NCBI RefSeq assembly: GCF_002119525.1
Contig: NZ_CP017917.1
Location: 1,302,001 to 1,366,000, forward strand
Direction of reading: 5' to 3'
Source of the DNA: Vibrio syngnathi
Lineage (GTDB): Bacteria; Pseudomonadota; Gammaproteobacteria; Enterobacterales; Vibrionaceae
DNA length: 64,000 nt
Part shown: in pieces, positions 48,874 to 57,474 of the stretch
Layout: every line of letters begins with the position of its first letter
How positions within the stretch are numbered: position 1 is the first letter of the stretch
The notes under the pieces: model-generated
What the model was told of the DNA's origin: nothing
Database searches by the model: none
What the model saw: only the letters and a program-made list of their open reading frames with translations
Program-made: the position numbers and the translations under genes

Positions 48874-50226
48874 CTAGGCCTTGAAGCTCTCTTTATCCAA
48901 TTGGTGTTTCTTCATTTTTCGATAAAGGGTTTTACGCGGTAAATTCAGCTTGCTTGATACCTCGTTAATGTTGCCAGCGCTTTCAATAAGCGCCTCAGTC
49001 AGAACATTTCGTTCGTACTGCTCCATCTGTTTTTCAAAGGCAAAATCTTCTCCGGACGTTTCACAAATTGGTGATTGAAGATCGAAGCCATCACCAACAA
49101 TACCAAGTACAAATCGGTCGGCGACATTGCGTAATTCACGCACGTTACCCGGCCATTCATGCCGACATAGTTGCTGAATCTGTTCAGGGTAAATCGTTGA
49201 TGGGCGTGTCTTGTATTTGTGGCTCGCTTGAATCACAAAATGGCGGAACAGCACCTGAATATCTTCTTTGCGTTGACGCAATGCGGGAAGGTTTAAGCTA
49301 GCAATATTAAGACGATAGAAGAGATCGGCTCTGAACTGCCCCGTTTCACTCAGGCTCGCGAGATCAGCTTTGCTGGCGGCTACCACCACAATATCGACCG
49401 GGATTAACTCGTTACCACCAACGCGCTCAATCATTCTTTCTTGAATGACGCGCAACAGTTTAATTTGCACCGCAATTGGCATGCTTTCGATTTCATCAAG
49501 GAACAGAGTTCCGCCATTGGCTTGTTCTATTTTGCCAATGCGCTTCTTGTTGGCACTGGTAAACGAACCCGCTTCATGACCAAACAACTCACTTTCGATA
49601 ATGCTTTCAGTCATGCCGCCACAGTTGATCGCGACAAAGGGCTTCGCCTTACGACGGCTAAATTGATGCAAGGCGCGAGCAATCACCTCTTTGCCCGTTC
49701 CTGTTTCGCCGTTGATGATGGTATCAACACCAGTATGAGACAGTGCGAGCACTTGCTTGCGTATCGTATCCATCGCTTTTGATTGGCCAATAACCACCGT
49801 TTCAATCGGTAACTCAGCTTCCTCATCACCGTCTGTAGCTGCTGGGCAATTGTGCTGAGACTGTGCCAACGCTAAATCGAGCTTCTCTACCAACTCACTC
49901 GCATTCAGTGGCTTTTCTAAAAAGTCGAACGCCCCTAGCTTCATTGCCTCTATCGCCATGGGAATATCGCCATGGCCACTCATCAACAATACAGGAACGT
50001 TAGCGGCTCTATGTTGAATTGAACTCAGTAACGTAAGCCCATCCACCTGTGGCATTCGTACATCACACAATACAACCGACTGGCTGTTTGCTTTGAGCGA
50101 TTTAAGGCCAAGGTTAGGGTCGGTAAAGGTCGTGACGCTAAAACCTTCTAGCTCCAACATTTCACTCACGGCTTCAACGACATCGATTTCATCATCGATA
50201 AGAACTATGTGTTTTTCTGCAGTCAT
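48874..50226 (-). CDS. NtrC-family sigma-54 response regulator
   Basis: A 450-residue response regulator. The receiver domain (1-120) has acidic residues DDE (11-13), phospho-acceptor Asp55 in LCDVRMP and Lys105. The AAA+ domain (about 145-380) has Walker A GETGTGKE (173-180) and Walker B GGTLFLDEIE. The sigma-54 loop reads GSFTSA (220-225) instead of the canonical GAFTGA. A Fis-type helix-turn-helix ends the protein (AGNINEVSSKLNLPRKTLYRKMKK). Closest in layout to DctD or PgtA. Its start overlaps the sensor gene's stop by 4 bases. Likely targets are the two sigma-54 promoters nearby. Confidence 0.92.
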   Translation of the reverse strand: MTAEKHIVLIDDEIDVVEAVSEMLELEGFSVTTFTDPNLGLKSLKANSQSVVLCDVRMPQVDGLTLLSSIQHRAANVPVLLMSGHGDIPMAIEAMKLGAFDFLEKPLNASELVEKLDLALAQSQHNCPAATDGDEEAELPIETVVIGQSKAMDTIRKQVLALSHTGVDTIINGETGTGKEVIARALHQFSRRKAKPFVAINCGGMTESIIESELFGHEAGSFTSANKKRIGKIEQANGGTLFLDEIESMPIAVQIKLLRVIQERMIERVGGNELIPVDIVVVAASKADLASLSETGQFRADLFYRLNIASLNLPALRQRKEDIQVLFRHFVIQASHKYKTRPSTIYPEQIQQLCRHEWPGNVRELRNVADRFVLGIVGDGFDLQSPICETSGEDFAFEKQMEQYERNVLTEALIESAGNINEVSSKLNLPRKTLYRKMKKHQLDKESFKA

Positions 50227-52196
50227 GAGGCTATGCCTTTTGGTAGAGTGACGATAAAAGTAGTGCCTTGGTGTTCAACTGATTCCACGTGAATCGAGCC
50301 GCCAAAGTCTTTTATGATGTTGTATGCGATAGACAAACCGAGCCCAAGCCCCTTACCTATTGTCTTGCGGGTATAAAATGGGTCAAACAGATGCGGAATG
50401 TCCTCTTCAGGTATCCCTAACCCGTTGTCCATCACCAAAATCTGAATGGTCTTCGAATGCTCTTGAGTAGAGATGCTGAGCTCTGGTTGTTCTCTGTGTT
50501 CGATGGCATCCAGAGCATTGCTGATCAAATTCACCAGTACCTGTTCTAAGCGAATGTTGTTAGCTCGAACCACCTGGTCGCTTTGTGGTGAATACTGAAT
50601 CGAGACCGTGCTCTGTCTGGTTTCAAACAGGTCAATCGCATCACCGATCACCTTATCCAATTCAACGTTATCAATCTTGCCATCACTCTTACGTGAGAAG
50701 GCCTTTAGGTGACGAGTAATCGCAGCCACTTTATCTAACAAGACCTCGATTTTTTTCAGGTTCTCTTGTGCTCTGTCTGGTCTATTTTTACCGAGCCAAA
50801 GCTGAGCACTTCTAACGTGACTGTTTACTGCCGTCAGAGGTTGATTGATTTCATGCGTGATCCCGACACTCAATTGCCCTAGCGCGGCCAATTTTCCGGC
50901 TTGGATTAACTCGTCTTGAGTCACTCGTAGTTTGGCTTCGGCTAAGGTGCGTTCTTCAACCTCTGCCTCTAATTTACGATTGGTTTGCTTAACAACTTTG
51001 GCCGTGGTCTGGAATACCTTTAAGTACTTAGCCATTTGTGTTACTTCGTCTTTGCCCCGAATAGAAACCTCGGTATCTAAATGGCCAGTAGAAATCGCGA
51101 ACATGTTGTCTTTGAGCTGTAAAAGCCTTTCTAAAATACTCTTACGCACGTAGAACCATGAAATGGCAGCGGCAGCCAACACGCTAAACAGAGAAAGAAA
51201 AAGAGAGAGTTGTTGGTTCGATTGTAAAGACAGCTGCGCCTGCTGAATCGATTGGTCAATATTGCTATTCACCTTGCTGGTGTTGCTTTCGATCTGCACG
51301 GTTAACTGATTCAAATGTTCACGGCTGTTTTGCAGGAAATATTGCTCTTGATAGAGATGATCGAGCGCTTTGTTTTTCATCCCATACAAGCTGCTATCAC
51401 TTGAGGCGAGGTTATAGATCACTGTGAGTTGATGATCTAATTCAGGAAAATCATGTCTTAAATCACCACTGACCCAGAGCTTCCACCACTCTTCCCCGAC
51501 TTGCTCCAGACGGTAGCTAGTGTAATCCAACTCATTAAAGCTTGAGTCGTTATACAGCTTCTCTACCAAGCCTAATTGGTAATAAAGCAGAGATTTCAAC
51601 TGAGTATATTGGATTTGATCTTTGGCTGACTCAGGCAAACTATCGAGTGAATCACTGGCCTCTTGCAACAGAGGATAAAAGCCTTCAAGCAAATTACGAA
51701 GTTCTTGATTGAGTTGTTCTGACTCAATCTCACTTTGATACAACAGGCTCAGACTATTATTAACTTGGGCGATAAGATCTTTAAAATAGGCGTGATAATC
51801 AGGAAACTGAACCATAACGCTATTCATCACTGAAATGGCCTCTTCAATTTTAAGCATCGCCTGCTTACGCTCTAAATTAGATTCAGCGTCACTGAGCTGA
51901 GATGAGGTCGTGATAATCACACGCACCATGTCATTGAGGCGTGCAGCGTTATCTAAGGCGGGGATTTCACTCTCTTTTAATTCAACAAGGCGTTGGTTTA
52001 AATCGTCAAAGGTGAAGCTAGAAACAACCGAAAGGAAGATGGTTGTCATCGATAACATAGCCAATGCCAACACCAAACGCAGCTCGATGCCCTTCCAACC
52101 AAACCACTTACGACGCGGGATTTTGATCGAAAACGGGCGTTCAAAACTGTCTTTATTTTCTATCACCTCGGAGACATGACTACTCACTCGCTCCAC
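50223..52196 (-). CDS. sensor histidine kinase, DctB/PgtB-like
   Basis: A 657-residue membrane kinase. Helix 1 (about 41-61), a long all-helical periplasmic sensor of about 270 residues, helix 2 (about 332-350), HAMP, a coiled coil and a HisKA domain with GITHEINQP (His448) follow in order. The ATPase domain has NLISNALDAI, DNGLGI and GKGLGLGLSI. The helical-bundle sensor is unlike the Cache sensor of DctB and closer to the TorS/PgtB style. It is encoded just before its response regulator. Given the neighbours, it probably senses a phosphate ester or phosphonate, directly or with a binding protein. Confidence 0.9.
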   Translation of the reverse strand: MERVSSHVSEVIENKDSFERPFSIKIPRRKWFGWKGIELRLVLALAMLSMTTIFLSVVSSFTFDDLNQRLVELKESEIPALDNAARLNDMVRVIITTSSQLSDAESNLERKQAMLKIEEAISVMNSVMVQFPDYHAYFKDLIAQVNNSLSLLYQSEIESEQLNQELRNLLEGFYPLLQEASDSLDSLPESAKDQIQYTQLKSLLYYQLGLVEKLYNDSSFNELDYTSYRLEQVGEEWWKLWVSGDLRHDFPELDHQLTVIYNLASSDSSLYGMKNKALDHLYQEQYFLQNSREHLNQLTVQIESNTSKVNSNIDQSIQQAQLSLQSNQQLSLFLSLFSVLAAAAISWFYVRKSILERLLQLKDNMFAISTGHLDTEVSIRGKDEVTQMAKYLKVFQTTAKVVKQTNRKLEAEVEERTLAEAKLRVTQDELIQAGKLAALGQLSVGITHEINQPLTAVNSHVRSAQLWLGKNRPDRAQENLKKIEVLLDKVAAITRHLKAFSRKSDGKIDNVELDKVIGDAIDLFETRQSTVSIQYSPQSDQVVRANNIRLEQVLVNLISNALDAIEHREQPELSISTQEHSKTIQILVMDNGLGIPEEDIPHLFDPFYTRKTIGKGLGLGLSIAYNIIKDFGGSIHVESVEHQGTTFIVTLPKGIAS

Positions 52197-52615
52197 CTTC
52201 TCTCATCATAAAATCAACAGGATCCGTCAATGATTCAATCAGTTAGGTGGTTTACCTATTTAATCTTACATCTAATAGCTTTAGTAAAACTATTAAATGG
52301 AGAGTAATCATTAACATTTTACATAAGACATCATAACAATTATTTTATAAAGCTTGAGCTGTCTGTTTTGCGATAATAGAAAGTGACCGCACCGACAGAA
52401 ACGTGATTACTTTATCAATCCCTGTCGAAGGACATTTTAGTTTGAGCACTTCCAATAACGTCTGATCATTTATCATAGAGATTGATCGTATTGGGCTTAT
52501 CATTCGCAAAACGGTTTAGAATCTAAACTTTCAGACAAATTAGCAATAATGGAAAATCATTGAATCTCGCAGTGTAGGACACTACCTATGTCGAAATAGG
52601 ATGGATGTATAAATA
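52197..52615. other. divergent intergenic region
   Basis: AT-rich spacer between the sensor kinase gene and the AraC-type gene. No RNA gene is seen and no clear operator was picked out. Confidence 0.3.
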
Positions 52616-53458
52616 ATGCAGAACAATCATGTCAGGTTGGAGAAGGTAGTGAGGTATTTAGAATCTCACCTTGATCAGCCTATGGTAATAGAAGAGCTAT
52701 TATCAAAATTTTACTTCTCTAAATACCATTTTCATCACCTGTTCCGCGCCTATTATGGCGAGGGGGTATATGCGATGCGTAAGCGCCTGCTTTTAGAGAG
52801 GGCTGCTCGAAGTATTATTTATGGGGTTGAGAGCATGACTGAGATTGCTTTTTCTTGTGGCTATGAAAACCAAGCTTCTTTTAATAAGGCGATACGAAAG
52901 CAGTTCTCTTGTACACCATCGTATATTCGTCATCAAAAAACAGTTCCTGCCTTAAAAAGGCAACAACTCACTAGTTTTGAGGACATAAAGATGAATATAA
53001 ACGTTGTCGATCGCAAGTCTACGGAAGTCCTGTATTCCAGAGGTAGTGGCAAATACAGTGATGCAGCTGCAACCGCATGGGGGCAACTGATGCCATTTGT
53101 TTATTCTAATCGCTTAATTCAACCCGAGACAATAATGATAGGAATAAGCCATGACGACCCAAATATTACCCATGTAGATAATATACGCTACGACGCATGT
53201 GCAACGATCGTTACTGAAATGGAATTACCTGAAGGTATCGATCGCAAGACAATTTTGGGTGGCAAATATGCCAAGGCCTTGCACAAAGGTACTTACGAGA
53301 AACTCTCTGAAGCATACAGTTATTTACTCTTAAAATGGCTACCAGACAGTGGGTTTGAACTGCGAGACCAACCATGCTTTGAGGTGTACCTGAATCGAGA
53401 CCCAAGACGAACTAAACCTGAGAATTTGAAAACCGAAATCTATATTCCGATCAAGTAA
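52616..53458 (+). CDS. AraC-family regulator with GyrI-like ligand domain
   Basis: A 280-residue protein. Two N-terminal AraC helix-turn-helix motifs (about 8-108; MVIEELLSKFYFSKYHFHHLFRAYYGEGVYAMRKRLLLERA and MTEIAFSCGYENQASFNKAIRKQFSCTPSYIR) are followed by a C-terminal GyrI/BmrR-like ligand-binding domain (about 122-280), with the HKGTYEKLSEAYSYLLLKWLPDSGFELRDQPCFEVYLN pattern. Such proteins, like Rob, activate efflux or detoxification genes after binding a hydrophobic compound. No ribosome site is strong. No obvious target gene is adjacent. Confidence 0.88.
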   Translation: MQNNHVRLEKVVRYLESHLDQPMVIEELLSKFYFSKYHFHHLFRAYYGEGVYAMRKRLLLERAARSIIYGVESMTEIAFSCGYENQASFNKAIRKQFSCTPSYIRHQKTVPALKRQQLTSFEDIKMNINVVDRKSTEVLYSRGSGKYSDAAATAWGQLMPFVYSNRLIQPETIMIGISHDDPNITHVDNIRYDACATIVTEMELPEGIDRKTILGGKYAKALHKGTYEKLSEAYSYLLLKWLPDSGFELRDQPCFEVYLNRDPRRTKPENLKTEIYIPIK

Positions 53459-53629
53459 CTAAGAGAGCTCCCTTGAGTCAGTCCCGGCTGGCTCATTTTT
53501 GCCCCTTTTCGAGTTAAAGTAAAAGCTCATTTACGTTCCGCACCTCTGGATTTGCCATAGATCAGCTTATGCTTATAAACAAGCTAGGCAAAAGGCAAAT
53601 CCTGTCCCCGTTCGTGTGGAGAACAAAAA

Positions 53630-53666
53630 GGTATGATTTTCGAAATAGAGCTCGAAAAATCATACC
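53630..53666. terminator. long near-perfect hairpin between convergent genes
   Basis: GGTATGATTTTCGA and TCGAAAAATCATACC form a 14-15 bp stem with one bulge and an 8-base loop. It lies between the convergent AraC-type and HEPN-like genes and may terminate both, or mark a boundary of inserted DNA. Confidence 0.55.
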
Positions 53667-53682
53667 TCATACTCAGATCTAT

Positions 53683-55095
53683 TTAACTCAAAACGTCTTT
53701 GTTCTGAATCATCGACAATGGTCTATCTTGTCCAGCACTAAAAATGTTTACTGGTCCAGTGTAGCCAATAATATTTAGAACCAGCCGATGGAATAAATTT
53801 AGGCAGTCAAGTACATTATCTAGCTTTTCCTGCTCTTCGGCACTATTCAGTTCTTTGATTTTCGGGTGAGCAGAATCGTTCCTTAATTTATTCCAAACCT
53901 TTTTATCATTAGTGTCAATAACACCTTCGCTTACTAACAAGTCAAGAGCCTTTGCCGCTGTAATATTTTTCCAATATGACACACTTCCCTTTAGTCGGTC
54001 TCTATGAGCTTTGGAAATATCCAACTCATCAAACATTTTTTTTATAGCATTAATCTCGGCCTCAAGTTCAGCATCAGTCCTCGTTTGTTTGAAAACCGGT
54101 ATATAAACGTCATTCAGAAGCCCTTCAACAGCTACAGACAACACCAACTCTGAAATTTCATCGACCGATGTAAATCCGTACCAGACGCGTTCCCATTGCC
54201 CCCATATACTTGCAAATCTATTAGGTTCATTTTGTTGAAGGCTAAAAATCTGCTTAAAAAGATCATAGCTATGAGCCCCACTTGCTTTCCCATCGATACC
54301 TACGTCGCTTGGTATAGGATTAGATGATCTTTTACGGGAGTTTTGATTGTTGAAGCTTTTGATTCTAGTAACTGATTTACTACCCATACTTTCCACGACT
54401 ACATATGCTTGAGGCATCACCCCACACGAAAAACCTATGTAAAAATTAGCACACGCGACCATTTTTTCAGTATCAAAATCACCACTGACCTTGACAATTG
54501 TGTGATCTGTTTCATCTTGTACTACCAACTCGAAACTATCATGTTCAATCTTAGTTTCATCCCAGCTGCTACTCTCAGATCCCTTAGTTGATTTTGTTTC
54601 ATTCAAAACATTAGCTGGAACATCAACCTTCTCACAAAACTCATAGTACAAATAATTACTATGATGATTACTACCTTCTCGCTCTTTCACTGATTGGACA
54701 TACGGTAGGTGAATATAGATCACTTTATTACGGTTTCTTTCGAATAAGTTGATCGTTAAAGTGAAGCCTTCTGATGTGAACCTTTCGCCATTTAAAGCTT
54801 CAAATTCTGCGTAAATCTTCTCTGAAGGGTTTAGTGAATTGGCGGGGATACGTGCATTAAGACTTCTACGAGCTCCACTAGGTGGGTTGTATACAGTATT
54901 AGTGCAAACGAATTCAATATAAAGAGTACCGAACTTATTTTGCTTAATTGTCCCATGCCCTGTTAATTCAATCCCATTGGGCATATCTTGCCAGATCCGT
55001 ACAGACAAACAGTGGATTTTTAACTCTGTATTTCTAATTACCTTAAAGGCGTTTTTATCAAAAAACATTGATTCACCGATTTCTGTTTTAAACAA
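53683..55095 (-). CDS. hypothetical protein with HEPN-like RNase motif
   Basis: A 470-residue cytoplasmic protein that I do not recognise as a whole. The N-terminal 230 residues look beta-rich (IELTGHGTIKQNKFGTLYIEFVCTN and later strands). The C-terminal 190 are helical and contain WNKLRNDSAHPKI, with R405-x4-H410 in the form of the HEPN RNase active site (R-phi-x3-H). A large sensing part joined to a C-terminal HEPN domain resembles anti-phage proteins such as ApeA, but this is inference. The gene is AT-rich and isolated between unrelated metabolic genes, as expected for an acquired defence gene. No antitoxin gene is adjacent. Confidence 0.6.
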   Translation of the reverse strand: MFKTEIGESMFFDKNAFKVIRNTELKIHCLSVRIWQDMPNGIELTGHGTIKQNKFGTLYIEFVCTNTVYNPPSGARRSLNARIPANSLNPSEKIYAEFEALNGERFTSEGFTLTINLFERNRNKVIYIHLPYVQSVKEREGSNHHSNYLYYEFCEKVDVPANVLNETKSTKGSESSSWDETKIEHDSFELVVQDETDHTIVKVSGDFDTEKMVACANFYIGFSCGVMPQAYVVVESMGSKSVTRIKSFNNQNSRKRSSNPIPSDVGIDGKASGAHSYDLFKQIFSLQQNEPNRFASIWGQWERVWYGFTSVDEISELVLSVAVEGLLNDVYIPVFKQTRTDAELEAEINAIKKMFDELDISKAHRDRLKGSVSYWKNITAAKALDLLVSEGVIDTNDKKVWNKLRNDSAHPKIKELNSAEEQEKLDNVLDCLNLFHRLVLNIIGYTGPVNIFSAGQDRPLSMIQNKDVLS

Positions 55096-55331
55096 TTTAT
55101 AGAAACATCATACTGTTGCAGGGGATGGATTTGTAAGATATCCATCAAGAATGGATGGTTTTCTCTAAACGGGGTCATTAAGTGGCAGAAATGCACTTGC
55201 TCACAAAGAACTTTCCCTACTTTTTCTAATCTTGAAAATGAGAACAGTGTGAAATCTTTAACAAACTAATGTCCAAAAGTTCGCGTTGCCTACCTATAAT
55301 CTGCATCATCAATACTGAACGCTAAGCCACC

Positions 55332-56318
55332 TTAAAAAATGATCATTCCATCTCGATAAGTCAGTGCTGGCGAAACATCTTGCCCAAGTAATACAGGGCC
55401 ATCAAGGTCGACTATTTCAGATTGAACTGCAATAGGCAGCGCCGCTCGCATCGCCAATGAGGTGCCTAACATACAACCCGACATCAAAGTAAACCCTAGC
55501 CTTTGAGCTTCTTCAGCAAGTACCAATGCTTCGGTCAAACCGCCCGTTTTATCGAGCTTGATGTTGACCATTTCATACTTGCCTAACAAAGATGAAAGTT
55601 GCGAAGTGGTATGACAGCTTTCATCCGCACACAGTGGGATCGGGTGATTGATATGTGCCAGTGAGGCATCATGTTGTTGCGGCAAAGGTTGCTCGATCAT
55701 TGCGATATCAAACTCAGTAAGTTGATTGAACAACTCTTCGAGATTCAACCCTGTCCACGCTTCATTGGCATCCAGTACAATCTGAACATCAGGCGCCGCT
55801 TCTCGCACTGCACGAACACGCTCTACTACCTGCTCGCCATCAAGCTTCACTTTTAGAAGTTTCGCCCCATTCGCCACATAATCCCGAGCTTGGGTCGCCA
55901 TCGCTTCTGGTGTGCCGATGGAGACTGTCATTGCAGTCACAATTTGAGCAGGTAACTCAAACAAGCTATTTGGAAACACCTGTTCTTTCTGCTTAGCTTC
56001 GAAATCCCAAAGCGCACAATCGACCGCATTTCGCGCTGCCCCTCCGGTCAATAAAGACTGAAGATGATCTCTTAGCTCTGCCGGATCGGTAACGCCTCGT
56101 GCAAACATAGCTTCAAGTGCGCTAGACGCTTGTTGGATTTGCGCTAACACAGACTCCGATGACTCGCCGTATCGTGGGTAAGGCGTACATTCGCCCTGAG
56201 CTTGTTTGCCACCATGTTCAATGTAAACACGAACAACGTGACACTCAGTTCGGCTGCCACGAGAGATGCGAAAAGGCGTTTGCATCGCGATAGTAATGGG
56301 TTCTGCTGTAATCTTCAT
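55332..56318 (-). CDS. dgcA: N-acetyl-D-Glu racemase DgcA / dipeptide-epimerase-like enolase
   Basis: A 328-residue enolase-superfamily enzyme of the muconate-lactonizing subgroup. Catalytic Lys pair LLKVKLDG (KxK), metal ligands VLDANEAW (Asp), MIEQPLP (Glu) and CADESCH (Asp), and the second base VNIKLDKTGG (KxDK) are all present. It was formerly called L-Ala-D/L-Glu epimerase (YcjG). Adjacent to a DUF1611 gene and a LysR gene, it fits DgcA, which racemises N-acetyl-D-glutamate in D-glutamate breakdown. It is the last gene of the pair, 57 bases after dgcN. A cell-wall dipeptide epimerase remains the alternative. Confidence 0.85.
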   Translation of the reverse strand: MKITAEPITIAMQTPFRISRGSRTECHVVRVYIEHGGKQAQGECTPYPRYGESSESVLAQIQQASSALEAMFARGVTDPAELRDHLQSLLTGGAARNAVDCALWDFEAKQKEQVFPNSLFELPAQIVTAMTVSIGTPEAMATQARDYVANGAKLLKVKLDGEQVVERVRAVREAAPDVQIVLDANEAWTGLNLEELFNQLTEFDIAMIEQPLPQQHDASLAHINHPIPLCADESCHTTSQLSSLLGKYEMVNIKLDKTGGLTEALVLAEEAQRLGFTLMSGCMLGTSLAMRAALPIAVQSEIVDLDGPVLLGQDVSPALTYRDGMIIF

Positions 56319-56375
56319 AATTTCACTCGGTTGATGTTCGCTTTAACAAATGGAAACGTAGAAATGATGAAGTCG

Positions 56376-57383
56376 TTAAAGTGAATGTCGCAAATGATCA
56401 GTAATGTGTTGTACACCAAAACGAACCGGGTCCGTCACGGGCACTTGATAGAGTGTGGTCCATTCTTGGCATAATGTCTCAGCGTCTTCAATGCTAATTG
56501 CCGACGTGTTCAAGCAGATGCCAACCAATTTCACGTCTGGATTCGTCAATCGCGCGGCTTGCAAGTTAGCTTCGATCGTCTGTTCAATCGTTGGTAATTG
56601 CGCATGAGGAAGGTTACGAATATGTGGTCGCCCTACTTCGTGACATAGCACCAAAGCATCAGCTTGTGCGCCATGCAATAATCCCAAACTCACGCCTGCA
56701 AACGAAGGGTTAAATAACGAACCTTGGCCTTCAATGATGTCCCATTCGTGGTCAGTAAAATCGGGGCTAATCGCTTCAACCGCGCCGGAAATGAAATCCG
56801 CGACCACAGCATCAATCGAAATACCGCAACCTTCAATCAAGATGCCCGTCTGTCCTGTCGCTTTGAATTGAGCAGATGTTCCCGCTTGTTTAAGCGACTT
56901 TTCAATCGCCAATGCCGAGAACATTTTGCCTACTGAGCAATCGGTTCCGACTGTGAGAAGGCGTTTACCTTGTCGTGGTTTGCCGTTACCAACCTTTAGA
57001 TCACCATCAAAGTGTCGTACATCATGAAGCTTAGTCAATCCGTGTTGCTGCATGTCAGCAAGCGGTGAAAATTCACTCAGTCGTTGGTGCATGCCTGATG
57101 CAATCTCAAATCCCATTTCTGCAGCCGCCATTATGGTTGACTGCCAAGAATCAGGGATAACGCCACCTGGGTTTGCTGTGCCAATCACTAGGGTTTTCGC
57201 CCCTAGCGCTTGCGCCTCTTGCAAGGTCATGTCCGTTAAGCCAAGAGAAACCGTATCGCCTGTTAAGCGCAGTTGGCCTAGGCAGATTTCTGGTCGCCAT
57301 TGGTGAATACCACGAGCTGTTTTTGCGGCAAGCGGGTCGGTAACATCCCCGAGAAAAAGAAGGTAAGGTTGAGCGATAGACAT
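56376..57383 (-). CDS. dgcN: DUF1611 N-acetyltransferase DgcN
   Basis: The ATG at 57383 (MSIAQPYLLF) has AGGA at good spacing. The product is 335 residues of the DUF1611 family, with an N-terminal Rossmann-like part (LLFLGDVTDPLAAKTARGI) and a C-terminal P-loop-like domain: LLTVGTDCSVGKMFSALAIEKSLK, FKATGQTGILIEG, EGQGSLFNPSFAGVSLGLLHG and CHEVGRPHIRNLP. DgcN is described as the enzyme that acetylates D-glutamate before DgcA racemises the product. The gene order dgcN-dgcA with a LysR gene supports this. Marine bacteria would use it to feed on D-amino acids from peptidoglycan. Confidence 0.85.
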   Translation of the reverse strand: MSIAQPYLLFLGDVTDPLAAKTARGIHQWRPEICLGQLRLTGDTVSLGLTDMTLQEAQALGAKTLVIGTANPGGVIPDSWQSTIMAAAEMGFEIASGMHQRLSEFSPLADMQQHGLTKLHDVRHFDGDLKVGNGKPRQGKRLLTVGTDCSVGKMFSALAIEKSLKQAGTSAQFKATGQTGILIEGCGISIDAVVADFISGAVEAISPDFTDHEWDIIEGQGSLFNPSFAGVSLGLLHGAQADALVLCHEVGRPHIRNLPHAQLPTIEQTIEANLQAARLTNPDVKLVGICLNTSAISIEDAETLCQEWTTLYQVPVTDPVRFGVQHITDHLRHSL

Positions 57384-57474
57384 GAGCATTCCTAATTAGT
57401 AAGTCCTTGTATGGATTTACTTTAATTAAGAACTTAGAAGCTGCCGAATACCTATTTATGGCGAGCCTATAACC

